Positions 25,635 to 38,642 of a DNA stretch of 64,000 nucleotides are shown one piece after another. The notes below the pieces were generated by a model, which saw nothing but the letters and a program-made list of their open reading frames with translations, did no database searches and was not told the origin of the DNA. Position 1 is the first letter of the stretch. The number at the start of each line of letters is the position of its first letter. Source of the DNA: Isoptericola cucumis (GTDB lineage: Bacteria; Actinomycetota; Actinomycetes; Actinomycetales; Cellulomonadaceae); NCBI RefSeq assembly GCF_014635665.1, contig NZ_BMDG01000005.1, positions 62,001 through 126,000 on the forward strand, given 5' to 3'. A program made the translations under genes and the position numbers.

Positions 25635-26561
25635 TCAGGCCCCCAGCAGGTCGCCGTCGGCCGCCACGGCCGCCATCTGGCCCGCCGCCATGGCCGCGGT
25701 CACGGAGCTCAGCGGCATGGGGAAGTCCGCGGTGTGGGCCAGGTCGCCCGCGGCGAAGACACCAGGGACGCTGGTGCGACCCATCGCGTCGACGGCCACG
25801 CAGCCCGACTCGCGCAGGTCCAGACCGAGCTGGGCCGCGAACGGGGCCGACTGGCGCAGCGTCGGCGCGACCATGACCCCGCCGAGCTCGACGGCCGTGC
25901 CGTCGGCGAGGACGGCCCGGGCCCCGGGGTGGGAGCCCGGCAGGGTCACGGGCTCCAGGCGCTCCACCTTGGCGGCGCGCACCTCCGCGCCCCGCGCGTC
26001 GAGCGACGCGCGGACCTGCGGGTCCAGGTCGCCGCCGTCCGCCAGCACCACGAGCCGGCTCGCGATGCGCTCCATGAGCCCGGCGACGCGCGCGACGTGC
26101 GGCCCCGAGCCGAGGATCCCCACGGGCGTGCCGGTGAACTCGTGGCCGTGGCAGTACGGGCAGTGCGCGGCCACGGTGCCGAAGAGCTCGGCGACGCCGG
26201 GGGTGGCAGGCAGCTCGTCCCGGAGACCCGTGGCGAGCAGCAGCCGGCGGGCGGTGACGTCGCCGGCGTCGGTGCGCACGACGAACCCGCCCGCCGGCGC
26301 GGCGGGGTCGATGGGCGCGACCTCGTGCGCCGCCGTGCGGCGCAGCTCGACCGTCCCGTACGCGGCGAGCGTGCGGTGCGCGGCGTCGCGGAACCCGGCG
26401 GGCGGGGTGCCGTCGAAGCCGAGCACGTTGTGCATCGCGTCGGTGGGGTCGTTGCGGTACACGCCGGAGTCGAGCAGGACGACGTCGCGGTGGGTGCGGC
26501 CGAGGGTGAGCGCGGCCTGCAGCCCGGCCGGGCCGCCGCCGATGATGATCACGTCGTGCAT
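25635..26561 (-). CDS. thioredoxin-reductase-like FAD/NAD(P) oxidoreductase
   Basis: A 308-residue flavoprotein. The FAD site VIIIGGGPAGLQAALTLGR is at residues 4-22; a redox pair CPYC near residue 137 replaces the CATC of classical TrxR; the NAD(P) site VGILGSGPHVARVAG is near 150; and the terminal FAD motif GVFAAGDLAH is near 272. Such short TrxR-like proteins reduce small disulfides (bacillithiol/other thiols, gliotoxin-type) or unknown partners. The start ATG 26561 has a strong GAGGAGAAT site. It is transcribed from a MerR-type promoter with 19-bp spacer (26626-26596) and is followed by the methyltransferase after 4 nt. Confidence 0.88.
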   Translation of the reverse strand: MHDVIIIGGGPAGLQAALTLGRTHRDVVLLDSGVYRNDPTDAMHNVLGFDGTPPAGFRDAAHRTLAAYGTVELRRTAAHEVAPIDPAAPAGGFVVRTDAGDVTARRLLLATGLRDELPATPGVAELFGTVAAHCPYCHGHEFTGTPVGILGSGPHVARVAGLMERIASRLVVLADGGDLDPQVRASLDARGAEVRAAKVERLEPVTLPGSHPGARAVLADGTAVELGGVMVAPTLRQSAPFAAQLGLDLRESGCVAVDAMGRTSVPGVFAAGDLAHTADFPMPLSSVTAAMAAGQMAAVAADGDLLGA

Positions 26562-26595
26562 GGGATTCTCCTCACGGGGGGTTGCGTCGCGAACC

Positions 26596-26626
26596 AGCAT
26601 GTGACTTCATGTCAACATGAAGTCAA
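26596..26626 (-). promoter_or_regulatory. MerR-type promoter/operator (19-bp spacer, perfect dyad)
   Basis: On the minus strand -35 TTGACT (26626-26621), a 19-nt spacer and -10 CATGCT (26601-26596). The spacer is almost filled by a perfect inverted repeat with 11-nt arms (TGACTTCATGT, 26602-26612, and its complement 26615-26625) around a CA centre. An over-long 19-bp spacer with a centred dyad is the hallmark of MerR-activated promoters, where the regulator untwists the DNA. The dyad also covers the ATG (26617) of the merR-family gene on the other strand, so the same binding should autoregulate it. Confidence 0.82.
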
Positions 26627-27093
26627 GCGGTGGGCCGACGACCTTCGGCGTCGGGGAGCTGGCCGAGCGGTTCGGCCTCGAGACGCACGTGCTGCGCTAC
26701 TGGGAGGAGGTCGGCCTCCTGGCGCCCGCGCGCGACGGCGCCGGGCGTCGTCGGTACGGTCCCGACGACGTCGTGCGGGTGGCGACGATCCTCAGCTCCA
26801 AGGTGGCGGGCATGAGCCTGGAGCAGATCCAGGTGCTCCTGGACGCCGGGCCCGACGGGGCGGGCGCCCCGGAGCGGCACCGGGTGCTCGAGGCGCACCT
26901 GGCCGAGCTCGACCGCCGCCAGGAGGAGATCGACCGCTCCCGGCACATGACCGAGCACGCCCTGTCGTGCCGCTCGCACGACATCGCCACCTGCCCGAGG
27001 TTCCGCGAGCACGTGGCCGACCTCGTCGACGGCACCCGGTCGTGGAGCGACGTGCACCCCGTCCGCACCGTGCCCGCGCAGGCGCGCGCGTGA
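26617..27093 (+). CDS. MerR family transcriptional regulator
   Basis: A 158-residue MerR protein. The winged HTH FGVGELAERFGLETHVLRYWEEVGLLAPARDGAGRRRYGPDDV spans about 10-52, with a dimerisation helix ELDRRQEEIDRSRHMTEHALSC to about 115, and a C-terminal segment with two Cys (CRSHDIATCPRF) in the position used by redox or metal-sensing relatives. It probably activates the divergent reductase/methyltransferase operon through the dyad that overlaps its own start codon. The inducer is unknown; Cys residues and a TrxR-like target suggest oxidant, electrophile or metal. Its stop overlaps the GTG of the P1 peptidase gene. Confidence 0.9.
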   Translation: MKSSGGPTTFGVGELAERFGLETHVLRYWEEVGLLAPARDGAGRRRYGPDDVVRVATILSSKVAGMSLEQIQVLLDAGPDGAGAPERHRVLEAHLAELDRRQEEIDRSRHMTEHALSCRSHDIATCPRFREHVADLVDGTRSWSDVHPVRTVPAQARA

Positions 27094-28142
27094 GTGCCCG
27101 GATGACGCCCCGTGAGCTGGGCGTCGTCGTCGGCGACCACCCCACGGGCCCGGCGAACGCGATCACCGACGTGCCCGGCGTGCGCGTCGGGCACAGCACC
27201 CTGCACGAGGGCGAGCGGCTGCACACCGGCGTGACGGCCGTCGTGCCCGACCAGCTCGGCGCGGGGCCGGCGCAACGGCGCTCGCTGCCGTGCGGGATGT
27301 TCGTCGGCAACGGCTTCGGCAAGCTGGTCGGGGCGACCCAGCTCGCCGAGCTCGGCGCGATCGAGACGCCGGTCGTGCTCACCGCGACCCTCTCGGCGTT
27401 CCGTGCGGCCGACGCGCTGGTCACGCACGTGCTCGGGCTGCCGGGCTACGAGGAGGTGCGCACGCTCAACCCGGTCGTGGGGGAGACGAACGACGGGTTC
27501 CTGTCGGACATCCGGGCCCGGCCGGTCACCGAGGCGCACGTGCTGGCGGCGCTCGCCGGGGCGACGGGCGGTCCTGTTCCGCAGGGGTGCGTGGGGGCGG
27601 GGGCCGGGACCTCGGCGCTCGGCTACAAGGGCGGGATCGGGACGTCGTCGCGCGTGGTGGAGGTCGCCGGCGCTGCCCGGACGGTGGGCGTCCTCGTGCA
27701 GTCGAACTTCTCCGGCACCCTCACCGTGCGGGGCGTCCCGCTGCCTGCGGACGAGCTGCTGGACCGGCCGGGACCGACGGTCGTGGACGACGGCAACTCG
27801 TGCATGATCGTCGTCGCCACGGACGCCCCGCTGGACGCGCGGCGACTGGAGCGCGTGGCCCGGCGCGCGGTGTTCGCGATGGGCCGCGTCGGCTCGGACT
27901 TCGCCGGCGGCAGCGGGGACTACGCGCTCGTGTTCAGCACGGCCGACCCGTCCCTCGCCCTGGTCCCGGACGCCGCGCTGGACCCGGTGTTCGGCGCGAC
28001 GGCGGACGCCGTCGAGGAGGCGCTGCTGGCCTCGGTGCTGACGGCCACGACGACGGCCGGGCACCGGGGGACGCGGCACGCCGTCCCGCTGGGGCCCGCC
28101 CTCGACCGGCTGCGCGCCGCGGGGGCCCTCGCGCGTCCCTGA
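27090..28142 (+). CDS. P1 (DmpA/BapA-like) family N-terminal nucleophile aminopeptidase
   Basis: A 350-residue DmpA-fold peptidase. The opening ITDVPGVRVGHSTLHEGERLHTGVTAVVP is the family start, and NGFGKLVGATQLAELGAIETPVVLT follows. The autocleavage/nucleophile motif is seen as DDGNSCMIVVATDAPLD near residue 235, where cleavage before Ser would create the N-terminal nucleophile. Family members release N-terminal L- or D-amino acids or beta-amino acids from peptides and amides in the cytosol. The GTG at 27090 overlaps the MerR stop by 4 nt, implying co-expression with the regulator; ATG 27102 is an alternative start. Confidence 0.88.
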   Translation: MSARMTPRELGVVVGDHPTGPANAITDVPGVRVGHSTLHEGERLHTGVTAVVPDQLGAGPAQRRSLPCGMFVGNGFGKLVGATQLAELGAIETPVVLTATLSAFRAADALVTHVLGLPGYEEVRTLNPVVGETNDGFLSDIRARPVTEAHVLAALAGATGGPVPQGCVGAGAGTSALGYKGGIGTSSRVVEVAGAARTVGVLVQSNFSGTLTVRGVPLPADELLDRPGPTVVDDGNSCMIVVATDAPLDARRLERVARRAVFAMGRVGSDFAGGSGDYALVFSTADPSLALVPDAALDPVFGATADAVEEALLASVLTATTTAGHRGTRHAVPLGPALDRLRAAGALARP

Positions 28143-33231
<5,089 letters not shown>

Positions 33232-33235
33232 GCGA

Positions 33236-33272
33236 TCTCGGCCCCTCGTCTCGGCCCCTCGTCTCGGCCCCT
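33236..33272. repeat. 13-nt direct repeat between convergent genes
   Basis: TCTCGGCCCCTCG occurs at 33236 and 33249 and again, incomplete, at 33262, filling the gap between the glycosidase stop and the amidohydrolase stop and overlapping the latter by two bases. It may be slippage-derived. I see no terminator hairpin in it. Confidence 0.7.
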
Positions 33273-34515
33273 AGGCCGCGGGCAGCCAGGTGCGGGTCGC
33301 GGCGACGAGCGCGGTGACACCGTTCGCGAGGGTCGGGTCGAGGACCGGGGCGTAGTGGGGCGAATGGTTGGACGGCACGGTGAGCAGCGCGGGGTCGTTC
33401 ATGTCGCCGGTCGTGAACAGGGCGGGGTCGGTCCCACCGAGCAGCCAGTACGACAGGGGCGCGCCTGCGGCCGTGGCGAGGATCCCCACGTCCTCGCTGC
33501 CCGCACCGGCGCCGGGGTCGAGGACGTTCTCGGGGCCCAGCCAGGCGGCGAACGTGTCGAGCGTCCGGGCGAGCGCGGCCTGGTCGTTGACGACGACGGG
33601 GAACCTCTCGATCTCGGTGATCGTGGGCTCGTCGGGAGCGCCCGCCGTCGCGGCCTCGCCGCGCACGATGCGGTCGACGCTCTCGAGGATCCGCCGGCGC
33701 ACCGCCTCGTCGTAGCTGCGGATGTTGAGTCGCAGCTCGGCCTCGCCGGGGATGACGTTCGCGGCGTCGCCGGCGTGGACCGCGCCGACCGTGAGGACGG
33801 CCGTCGCCGTGCTCGGGATCTCCCGGGAGATCACGGTCTGCAGGCGCAGCACCGTCCCGGCCGCCATGACGATCGGGTCGATCGACGCCTGCGGCATGGA
33901 GCCGTGCGCGCCCCGGCCCACGAGCCGGACCCGCAGCGAGTCCGAGCCCGCGTACGACGCGCCGGCGTGGCCGGCGATCTTGCCGGCCGGCAGCGGCGCC
34001 ACGTGCTGGCCGAGGACGACGTCGGGCACCGGGAAGCGGTCGTAGAGGCCGTCGTCGACCATCGCCTGCGCGCCCTCGCCGAGCTCCTCCGCGGGCTGGA
34101 ACACCACGAGCAGGGTGCCCGCCCAGCTCGCCTGGTCGCGCGCCAGGACGTCGGCGGCGCCGAGGAGGCACGTCGTGTGCATGTCGTGGCCGCACGCGTG
34201 GTCGACCGGGACGGTCGTGCCGCTGTCGTCGGTCGCCGTCGCGGTACTCGCGTAGTCCAGGCCGGTGTCCTCCTCGACGGGCAGGGCGTCCATGTCGGCG
34301 CGCAGCAGCGCGGTCGGGCCCTCGTCGTTGCGCAGGACGCCGACGACGCCGGTCCGCCCGACGCCCGTGGTGACGTCGAACCCCGCCGCCCGGAGCCGCT
34401 CCGCGACGATCCCCGCCGTGCGATGCTCGGCGAACCCGAGCTCGGGATGCCGGTGCAGGTCCTTGTACAGCTCTGCGAGCTGCGGATCGACGGGGACGTT
34501 CTCGTGCGGAGACAC
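33271..34515 (-). CDS. M20 family amidohydrolase/peptidase
   Basis: A 414-residue M20D-type enzyme. HRHPELGFAEHRTA near residue 20 starts the family, LLRADMDALPV near 70 gives the first metal-site Asp, DHACGHDMHTTCLLGAADVL near 103 supplies the metal His/Asp, and FQPAEELGEGAQAM near 137 the catalytic Glu pair. The dimerisation/lid domain (about 185-300, with VGRGAHGSMPQASIDPI) precedes a late NHSPHYAPV metal His. It hydrolyses N-acyl amino acids or related amides. GTG 34515 is chosen because GAGAGGTGG lies 4-5 nt upstream; GTG 34530 would sit on that site. It follows the sugar ABC genes on the same strand after 78 nt and may be co-transcribed. Confidence 0.88.
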   Translation of the reverse strand: MSPHENVPVDPQLAELYKDLHRHPELGFAEHRTAGIVAERLRAAGFDVTTGVGRTGVVGVLRNDEGPTALLRADMDALPVEEDTGLDYASTATATDDSGTTVPVDHACGHDMHTTCLLGAADVLARDQASWAGTLLVVFQPAEELGEGAQAMVDDGLYDRFPVPDVVLGQHVAPLPAGKIAGHAGASYAGSDSLRVRLVGRGAHGSMPQASIDPIVMAAGTVLRLQTVISREIPSTATAVLTVGAVHAGDAANVIPGEAELRLNIRSYDEAVRRRILESVDRIVRGEAATAGAPDEPTITEIERFPVVVNDQAALARTLDTFAAWLGPENVLDPGAGAGSEDVGILATAAGAPLSYWLLGGTDPALFTTGDMNDPALLTVPSNHSPHYAPVLDPTLANGVTALVAATRTWLPAA

Positions 34516-34593
34516 AGGACCACCTCTCACCGGTTGCTGCCCACGCTAAGTGGACGGCGGGTGATCGGCGACCGGGCGGCGCGCGTCGTGCGC

Positions 34594-35631
34594 TCAGTCC
34601 TTGGCGCTGAAGTCGTACTCGGTGTAGATCTCCTCGGCGTTGTCGGACGTGACCGCGGTGGTCGGCAGGATCTGCTCGGCCTCGAACTCCTCGCCGTCGA
34701 CGATCTTGGTGATCGTGTCGACGGCCTCCTTCGCCCCGGTCGGGTAGACGAACGTGCCGGCGAGCTGCCCCTCCTGGACGGCGCGGATGCCGCCGTCGGG
34801 GATGGCGAGCCCGTCGATGCCGATGAAGTCGATGTCCTCGGTCTTCCCGGCCCCGGCTGCGGCGAGGTAGGCGCCGAGCGCCATCGGGTCGTTGTGCGCG
34901 TAGACCAGGTCGATGTCGTCGCCGGACTGCAGCCACTGCTGCATGACCTTCGTGCCCTCCTCCTTGAGCCACTTGGCGTCCTGGTCCTTGACGATCTTGA
35001 TGTCCGGGTTGGCGGCGATCGCCTCGCGGAAGCCCTCGTCGCGGTCGATCTGCGGCTGGTTCGACAGGATGCCGCGCAGCTCGACGACGTTGCCGCCGTC
35101 GGGCAGCAGCTCCACCGCCAGCTCCCCGGCCGCCTTGCCGATCGCGACGTTGTCGCCGCCGATGAAGGCCGCGATGCAGTCGGTCTTGACCGTGCGGTCG
35201 AGCACGATCACGGGGATGCCGGCGGCGCACGCCTGCTCGACGGGCGGGGTGAGCGGGTCGGACTCGTTCGGCGAGACGACGAGGACGTCGACGCCCTGCT
35301 GGACGAACTGCTGCACCTGGCTCACCTGGCGGGACGAGTCCTGCTGGGCGTCGGCGATCGGGAGCAGCTCGAGGTTGTCGTGCTGGGAGACGTAGTACTC
35401 GAGCTGGGTGTTGAGCTGGGCCCGGTAGGGCTCGGCGTTGTTGGACTGCGAGTAACCGATGACGTACGAGTCCTTCTCTTCCACCAGGCGCCCGTCGTCG
35501 GCCGGGGCCGACGACTCCTGGTCCGGCTCCTCGGAGGGCTGTGCCGCGTCGGTGTTGGTGCTGCACGCGCCGAGCGTGAACAGCCCTGCGACGCACGCCG
35601 TCGTGATGCCGGCGAGTCTGCTGTGCTTCAT
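34594..35631 (-). CDS. sugar ABC transporter substrate-binding lipoprotein (YtfQ/RbsB-like)
   Basis: A 345-residue lipoprotein. The lipobox LGAC (Cys about 23) precedes an acidic Ser/Glu linker and a type I periplasmic-binding fold. The core VIGYSQSNNAEPYRAQLN, VDVLVVSPNESDPLTPPVEQA, IPVIVLDR and NVVELRG..IDRDEGFREAI resembles E. coli YtfQ, the galactofuranose-binding protein, more than RbsB, including DLVYAHNDPMALGAYLA near the hinge. A furanose ligand is therefore plausible. It is the third gene of the ATPase-permease-binding protein operon; its ATG shares a base with the permease stop. Confidence 0.88.
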   Translation of the reverse strand: MKHSRLAGITTACVAGLFTLGACSTNTDAAQPSEEPDQESSAPADDGRLVEEKDSYVIGYSQSNNAEPYRAQLNTQLEYYVSQHDNLELLPIADAQQDSSRQVSQVQQFVQQGVDVLVVSPNESDPLTPPVEQACAAGIPVIVLDRTVKTDCIAAFIGGDNVAIGKAAGELAVELLPDGGNVVELRGILSNQPQIDRDEGFREAIAANPDIKIVKDQDAKWLKEEGTKVMQQWLQSGDDIDLVYAHNDPMALGAYLAAAGAGKTEDIDFIGIDGLAIPDGGIRAVQEGQLAGTFVYPTGAKEAVDTITKIVDGEEFEAEQILPTTAVTSDNAEEIYTEYDFSAKD

Positions 35632-36806
35632 CAGAGCTCCTTCGTGGTGACTTCGCGGGTGACGTCACCGGCGGCGCCACGGGGCGCGGCCGGGGTCGGG
35701 GGCGACGCGGGCCCGGAGGGGCCGGGGTCGGTCGGCGGGGGCTCGTCGCGGCGGCGCAGGCGCGCGACGGCGCCCGCGAGCAGGTCGGGCCGCTGGATGA
35801 CCACGGCGGCGACGACGATCGCGCCCTTGATGATCATCTGCCAGTTGGCGCTGAAGTTGTTCAGGCCGAGGACGTTGTCGAGCATCGTGAGGATGAGCGC
35901 GCCGACGGCGGTGCCGACGACGGAGCCGCGCCCGCCGGCGAGGCTGGCACCGCCGATGACGACGGCGGCGATGGCGTCGAGCTCGTACCCGAGGCCGGCC
36001 TGCGGGTCGGCGGACGCGTTGTAGGCGGCGTTGATGGGTCCGGCGAGCCCGGCGAGCATGCCCGAGAGGGTGAACACGACCACGGTCACGGTCGCGACGC
36101 GCACCCCGGACAGGCGGGCGGCCGTGCGGTTGCCGCCGACGGCGTACACGTGCCGGCCGAACGTGGTGCGGGTCAGGAGCAGCTGGAAGACCACGACCAC
36201 CACGAGCAGTGCCAGCACCGGGAAGTAGCCGACCAGCGGGATGCCGAACAGCGTGGTTCCGGGGGTGCCGAGCAGCTGGAACTGGGCCGAGCCGGGCGCG
36301 ACCTCGCCGTCCGGGCCGAGCACCACCGTGCCGATCGAGACGTTGTCCGACGTCTCGCGCACGATGCCGCGCGCCACCGTCATCATCGCCAGCGTCATGA
36401 CGAACGACTGCACGCGCAGCCAGGCCGTCCCGGCGCCGTTGACGAAGCCGAACGCCGCGCCGATGAGCATGGACGCCGGGATGATGGCCGCCACGGGCCA
36501 GTTCATCTCGGTCAGCAGCATGGCGGACGCGGTGGAGCCGACGGCCATCACCGCCCCGACCGACAGGTCGATCCCGCCGCTGATGATCACGAGCGTCATG
36601 CCGACCGCGAGGATGCCTCGCGGCGCGAAGTAGCCGATGGCGTTGGTGAGGTTGTCGAGGTCGGCGAACCGGTCACCCTGGCTCCAGATGCCGATGAGGA
36701 CGATGAGGACGAGGCCGATGTAGCCCTGCACCCCGCCCAGCATCGGCAGCAGCCGGCGCAGTCGGTCGCCCAGGGTCGGCGCGGCGGTCGCCGTGGAGGT
36801 GGTCAT
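35631..36806 (-). CDS. sugar ABC transporter permease (RbsC/YtfT-like)
   Basis: A 391-residue permease with about nine or ten TM helices. LAVGMTLVIISGGIDLSVGAVMAVGSTASAMLL near residue 70 and AVGGNRTAARLSGVRVATVTVVVFTLSGMLAGLAGPINAAYNASADPQAGLGYELDAIAAVVIGGASLAGGRGS near 230-300 are hallmarks of the ribose/xylose/galactofuranose permease family. A 45-residue Pro-rich C-terminal tail is cytosolic. It works with a double-domain ATPase encoded 76 nt upstream and the lipoprotein encoded downstream. Confidence 0.92.
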   Translation of the reverse strand: MTTSTATAAPTLGDRLRRLLPMLGGVQGYIGLVLIVLIGIWSQGDRFADLDNLTNAIGYFAPRGILAVGMTLVIISGGIDLSVGAVMAVGSTASAMLLTEMNWPVAAIIPASMLIGAAFGFVNGAGTAWLRVQSFVMTLAMMTVARGIVRETSDNVSIGTVVLGPDGEVAPGSAQFQLLGTPGTTLFGIPLVGYFPVLALLVVVVVFQLLLTRTTFGRHVYAVGGNRTAARLSGVRVATVTVVVFTLSGMLAGLAGPINAAYNASADPQAGLGYELDAIAAVVIGGASLAGGRGSVVGTAVGALILTMLDNVLGLNNFSANWQMIIKGAIVVAAVVIQRPDLLAGAVARLRRRDEPPPTDPGPSGPASPPTPAAPRGAAGDVTREVTTKEL

Positions 36807-36882
36807 GCGCGGTCCTTTCCGCTGGGGGCCCGCGAGGCGGGGGCTGCGACGGGGTCGGCGGCGCTCACGGCGCTCACGGGGC

Positions 36883-38493
36883 TCACGGGGCGACGAGGGC
36901 GCGTCGGGCCATCGCGGCGGTGAGGATCTCCTCCTGGGTGGTGGCCGCGGCGTCCAGCTCCGCCGTGACCCGCCCCTCGCACAGGACGACGATCCGGTCG
37001 CTCATGCGCAGCAGCTCGGGCAGCTCGGAGGAGGCCACGACGACGGCCACGTCCTCGGCTGCGAGGGCGGCGACGAGCTCGTAGATCTCGGACTTGGCGC
37101 CCACGTCGATGCCGCGGGTCGGCTCGTCGAGAAGGATCACGCGGGGCCCGGTGAGGAGCCACTTGGCGAGGACCACCTTCTGCTGGTTGCCGCCGGACAG
37201 GTGGCCGACGACGGTGGACAGCCCGGGCGTCTTCACCCCGAGCCGGCGCACCTGGTCCTGCACGTGGCGCCGCTCCGCCGTGCGGCGCAGCCAGCCGGCG
37301 CGGGCGAAGGCGCGCAGGGCGGCGAGCGAGGCGTTGAAACGCACCGTTGCGGACAGGACGAGGCTCTGCGTCTTGCGGTCCTCGGCCACCAGCGCCACGC
37401 CCCGCTCGATGGCCTGGCGCGGCGAGCGCGCGCGCAACGGCCGCCCGTCGAGCTGCACGGTGCCGGACACCTCGTGGCGGGGGTACACGCCGAAGATCGC
37501 CTCCAGGGTCTCGGTGCGCCCGGCGCCCATCAGGCCCGCGAGCCCGACGACCTCGCCGGGCCGCACCGCAAACCCCACGCCGCGCAGCGCGACGCGCCCC
37601 GCGAGCGGGTCGGCCGGCACGCGCAGGTCCTGCACGACGAGGCGCGGCCCGGCGGCGACGGTGCCGTCGTCCGCTGCCTCTGTCGTGGCGCGCCCCGCGC
37701 GCGGCGGCACGTGCAGGTCGCGGCCCACCATCATGCGGATCAGCTCGTCGCGGTCCACGTCGTCCATGGGCCGGGTGCCGATCCAGCGGCCGTCGCGCAG
37801 CACCGTGACCTGGTCGGCGATCTCCTCGAGCTCCTCGAGCCGGTGGGAGATGTAGATGACGGCGACGCCCTCGGCGGTGAGGGCGCGGATGACGTCGAAC
37901 AGCCGGCGGACCTCCGCGTCGGCCAGGGCCGAGGTGGGCTCGTCCATGATGAGGACGCGCGTGTCGATGCTCAGCGCTTTGGCCACCTCGATGAGCTGCT
38001 GCTCGGCCACCCGGAACTGCCGCACCGGCTTGCGGGGGTCCAGGTCGAGGCCGACGCGCGCCAGCAGGTCTCCCGCGAGCCGGACCTGGTCGCGACGGTC
38101 CAGCCAGCCGCCCGTCGCGCGCTCGCGGCCCAGCCAGATGTTGTCGGCCACCGACATGTCGGGCACCAGGTTCAGCTCCTGGTGGATCGTGGCGATGCCG
38201 AGGCGCTGCGCGTCCGCGGGGGCGTGCAGGGCGACGGGCTCGCCGTCGACCACGACCTGGCCGTCGTAGTCGCCGAACACCCCGGAGAGCACGTTGATGA
38301 GCGTCGACTTGCCCGCCCCGTTCTCCCCGAGCAGCGCCACCACCCGGCCGGCGTAGGCGTCGAGGGAGACGCCGTCGAGGGCCCGTACGCCGGGGAACGA
38401 CTTGCCGATGGCGCGCATCCGGAGCACCGGCGCGGCATCGTCGTCCTGGTCACCGCCGTCGGTCGCGGCCGGGGGTGGGGTCGCCGAGATCAT
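36883..38493 (-). CDS. sugar ABC transporter ATPase, two nucleotide-binding domains (RbsA/YtfR-like)
   Basis: A 536-residue tandem ATPase. NBD1 has Walker A LGENGAGKST near 55-64, signature RVAEQQLIEVAKAL near 160 and Walker B VLIMDEPTSALAD near 180. NBD2 has degenerate Walker A LAGLMGAGRTE near 320, signature LSGGNQQKVVLAKWL near 432 and Walker B VILLDEPTRGID near 452. The degenerate second P-loop is normal for RbsA/MglA/XylG-type proteins. It is the first gene of the operon, preceded by promoter TTGACA-18-CATACT and a LacI-type operator just downstream of the -10. Confidence 0.93.
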   Translation of the reverse strand: MISATPPPAATDGGDQDDDAAPVLRMRAIGKSFPGVRALDGVSLDAYAGRVVALLGENGAGKSTLINVLSGVFGDYDGQVVVDGEPVALHAPADAQRLGIATIHQELNLVPDMSVADNIWLGRERATGGWLDRRDQVRLAGDLLARVGLDLDPRKPVRQFRVAEQQLIEVAKALSIDTRVLIMDEPTSALADAEVRRLFDVIRALTAEGVAVIYISHRLEELEEIADQVTVLRDGRWIGTRPMDDVDRDELIRMMVGRDLHVPPRAGRATTEAADDGTVAAGPRLVVQDLRVPADPLAGRVALRGVGFAVRPGEVVGLAGLMGAGRTETLEAIFGVYPRHEVSGTVQLDGRPLRARSPRQAIERGVALVAEDRKTQSLVLSATVRFNASLAALRAFARAGWLRRTAERRHVQDQVRRLGVKTPGLSTVVGHLSGGNQQKVVLAKWLLTGPRVILLDEPTRGIDVGAKSEIYELVAALAAEDVAVVVASSELPELLRMSDRIVVLCEGRVTAELDAAATTQEEILTAAMARRALVAP

Positions 38494-38530
38494 CGTGGGC
38501 CGTCTCCGCTCCGTTGCAAAGCCAAGCGCC

Positions 38531-38581
38531 AGAAATCGATTACAGGAGCCGAGTATGGTCGTGCCCCGAGTGCGGTGTCAA
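38531..38581 (-). promoter_or_regulatory. promoter and LacI-type operator of the furanose ABC operon
   Basis: Minus strand: -35 TTGACA (38581-38576, perfect consensus), 18-nt spacer, -10 CATACT (38557-38552), then the operator TGTAATCGATTTCT (38544-38531) covering the expected transcription start, a classic repression site. The operator differs at one of 14 positions from the palindrome upstream of the GH172-GH43-like gene 10 kb away. Confidence 0.75.
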
Positions 38582-38642
38582 GGATGAGGAGGCGCGTCGT
38601 CGGCCCTGTCGCCGGATCGCTGCGACGGCGCGGCAGGGTCGC

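Noticed and set aside
38513-38530. Second shared operator GTTGCA-AGC near the ABC promoter resembling GTTGCATAGCAAC at 28225
   Set aside because: Only about 10 of 13 positions match, the dyad is broken, and the distance to the LacI-type site differs (21 versus 26 nt).
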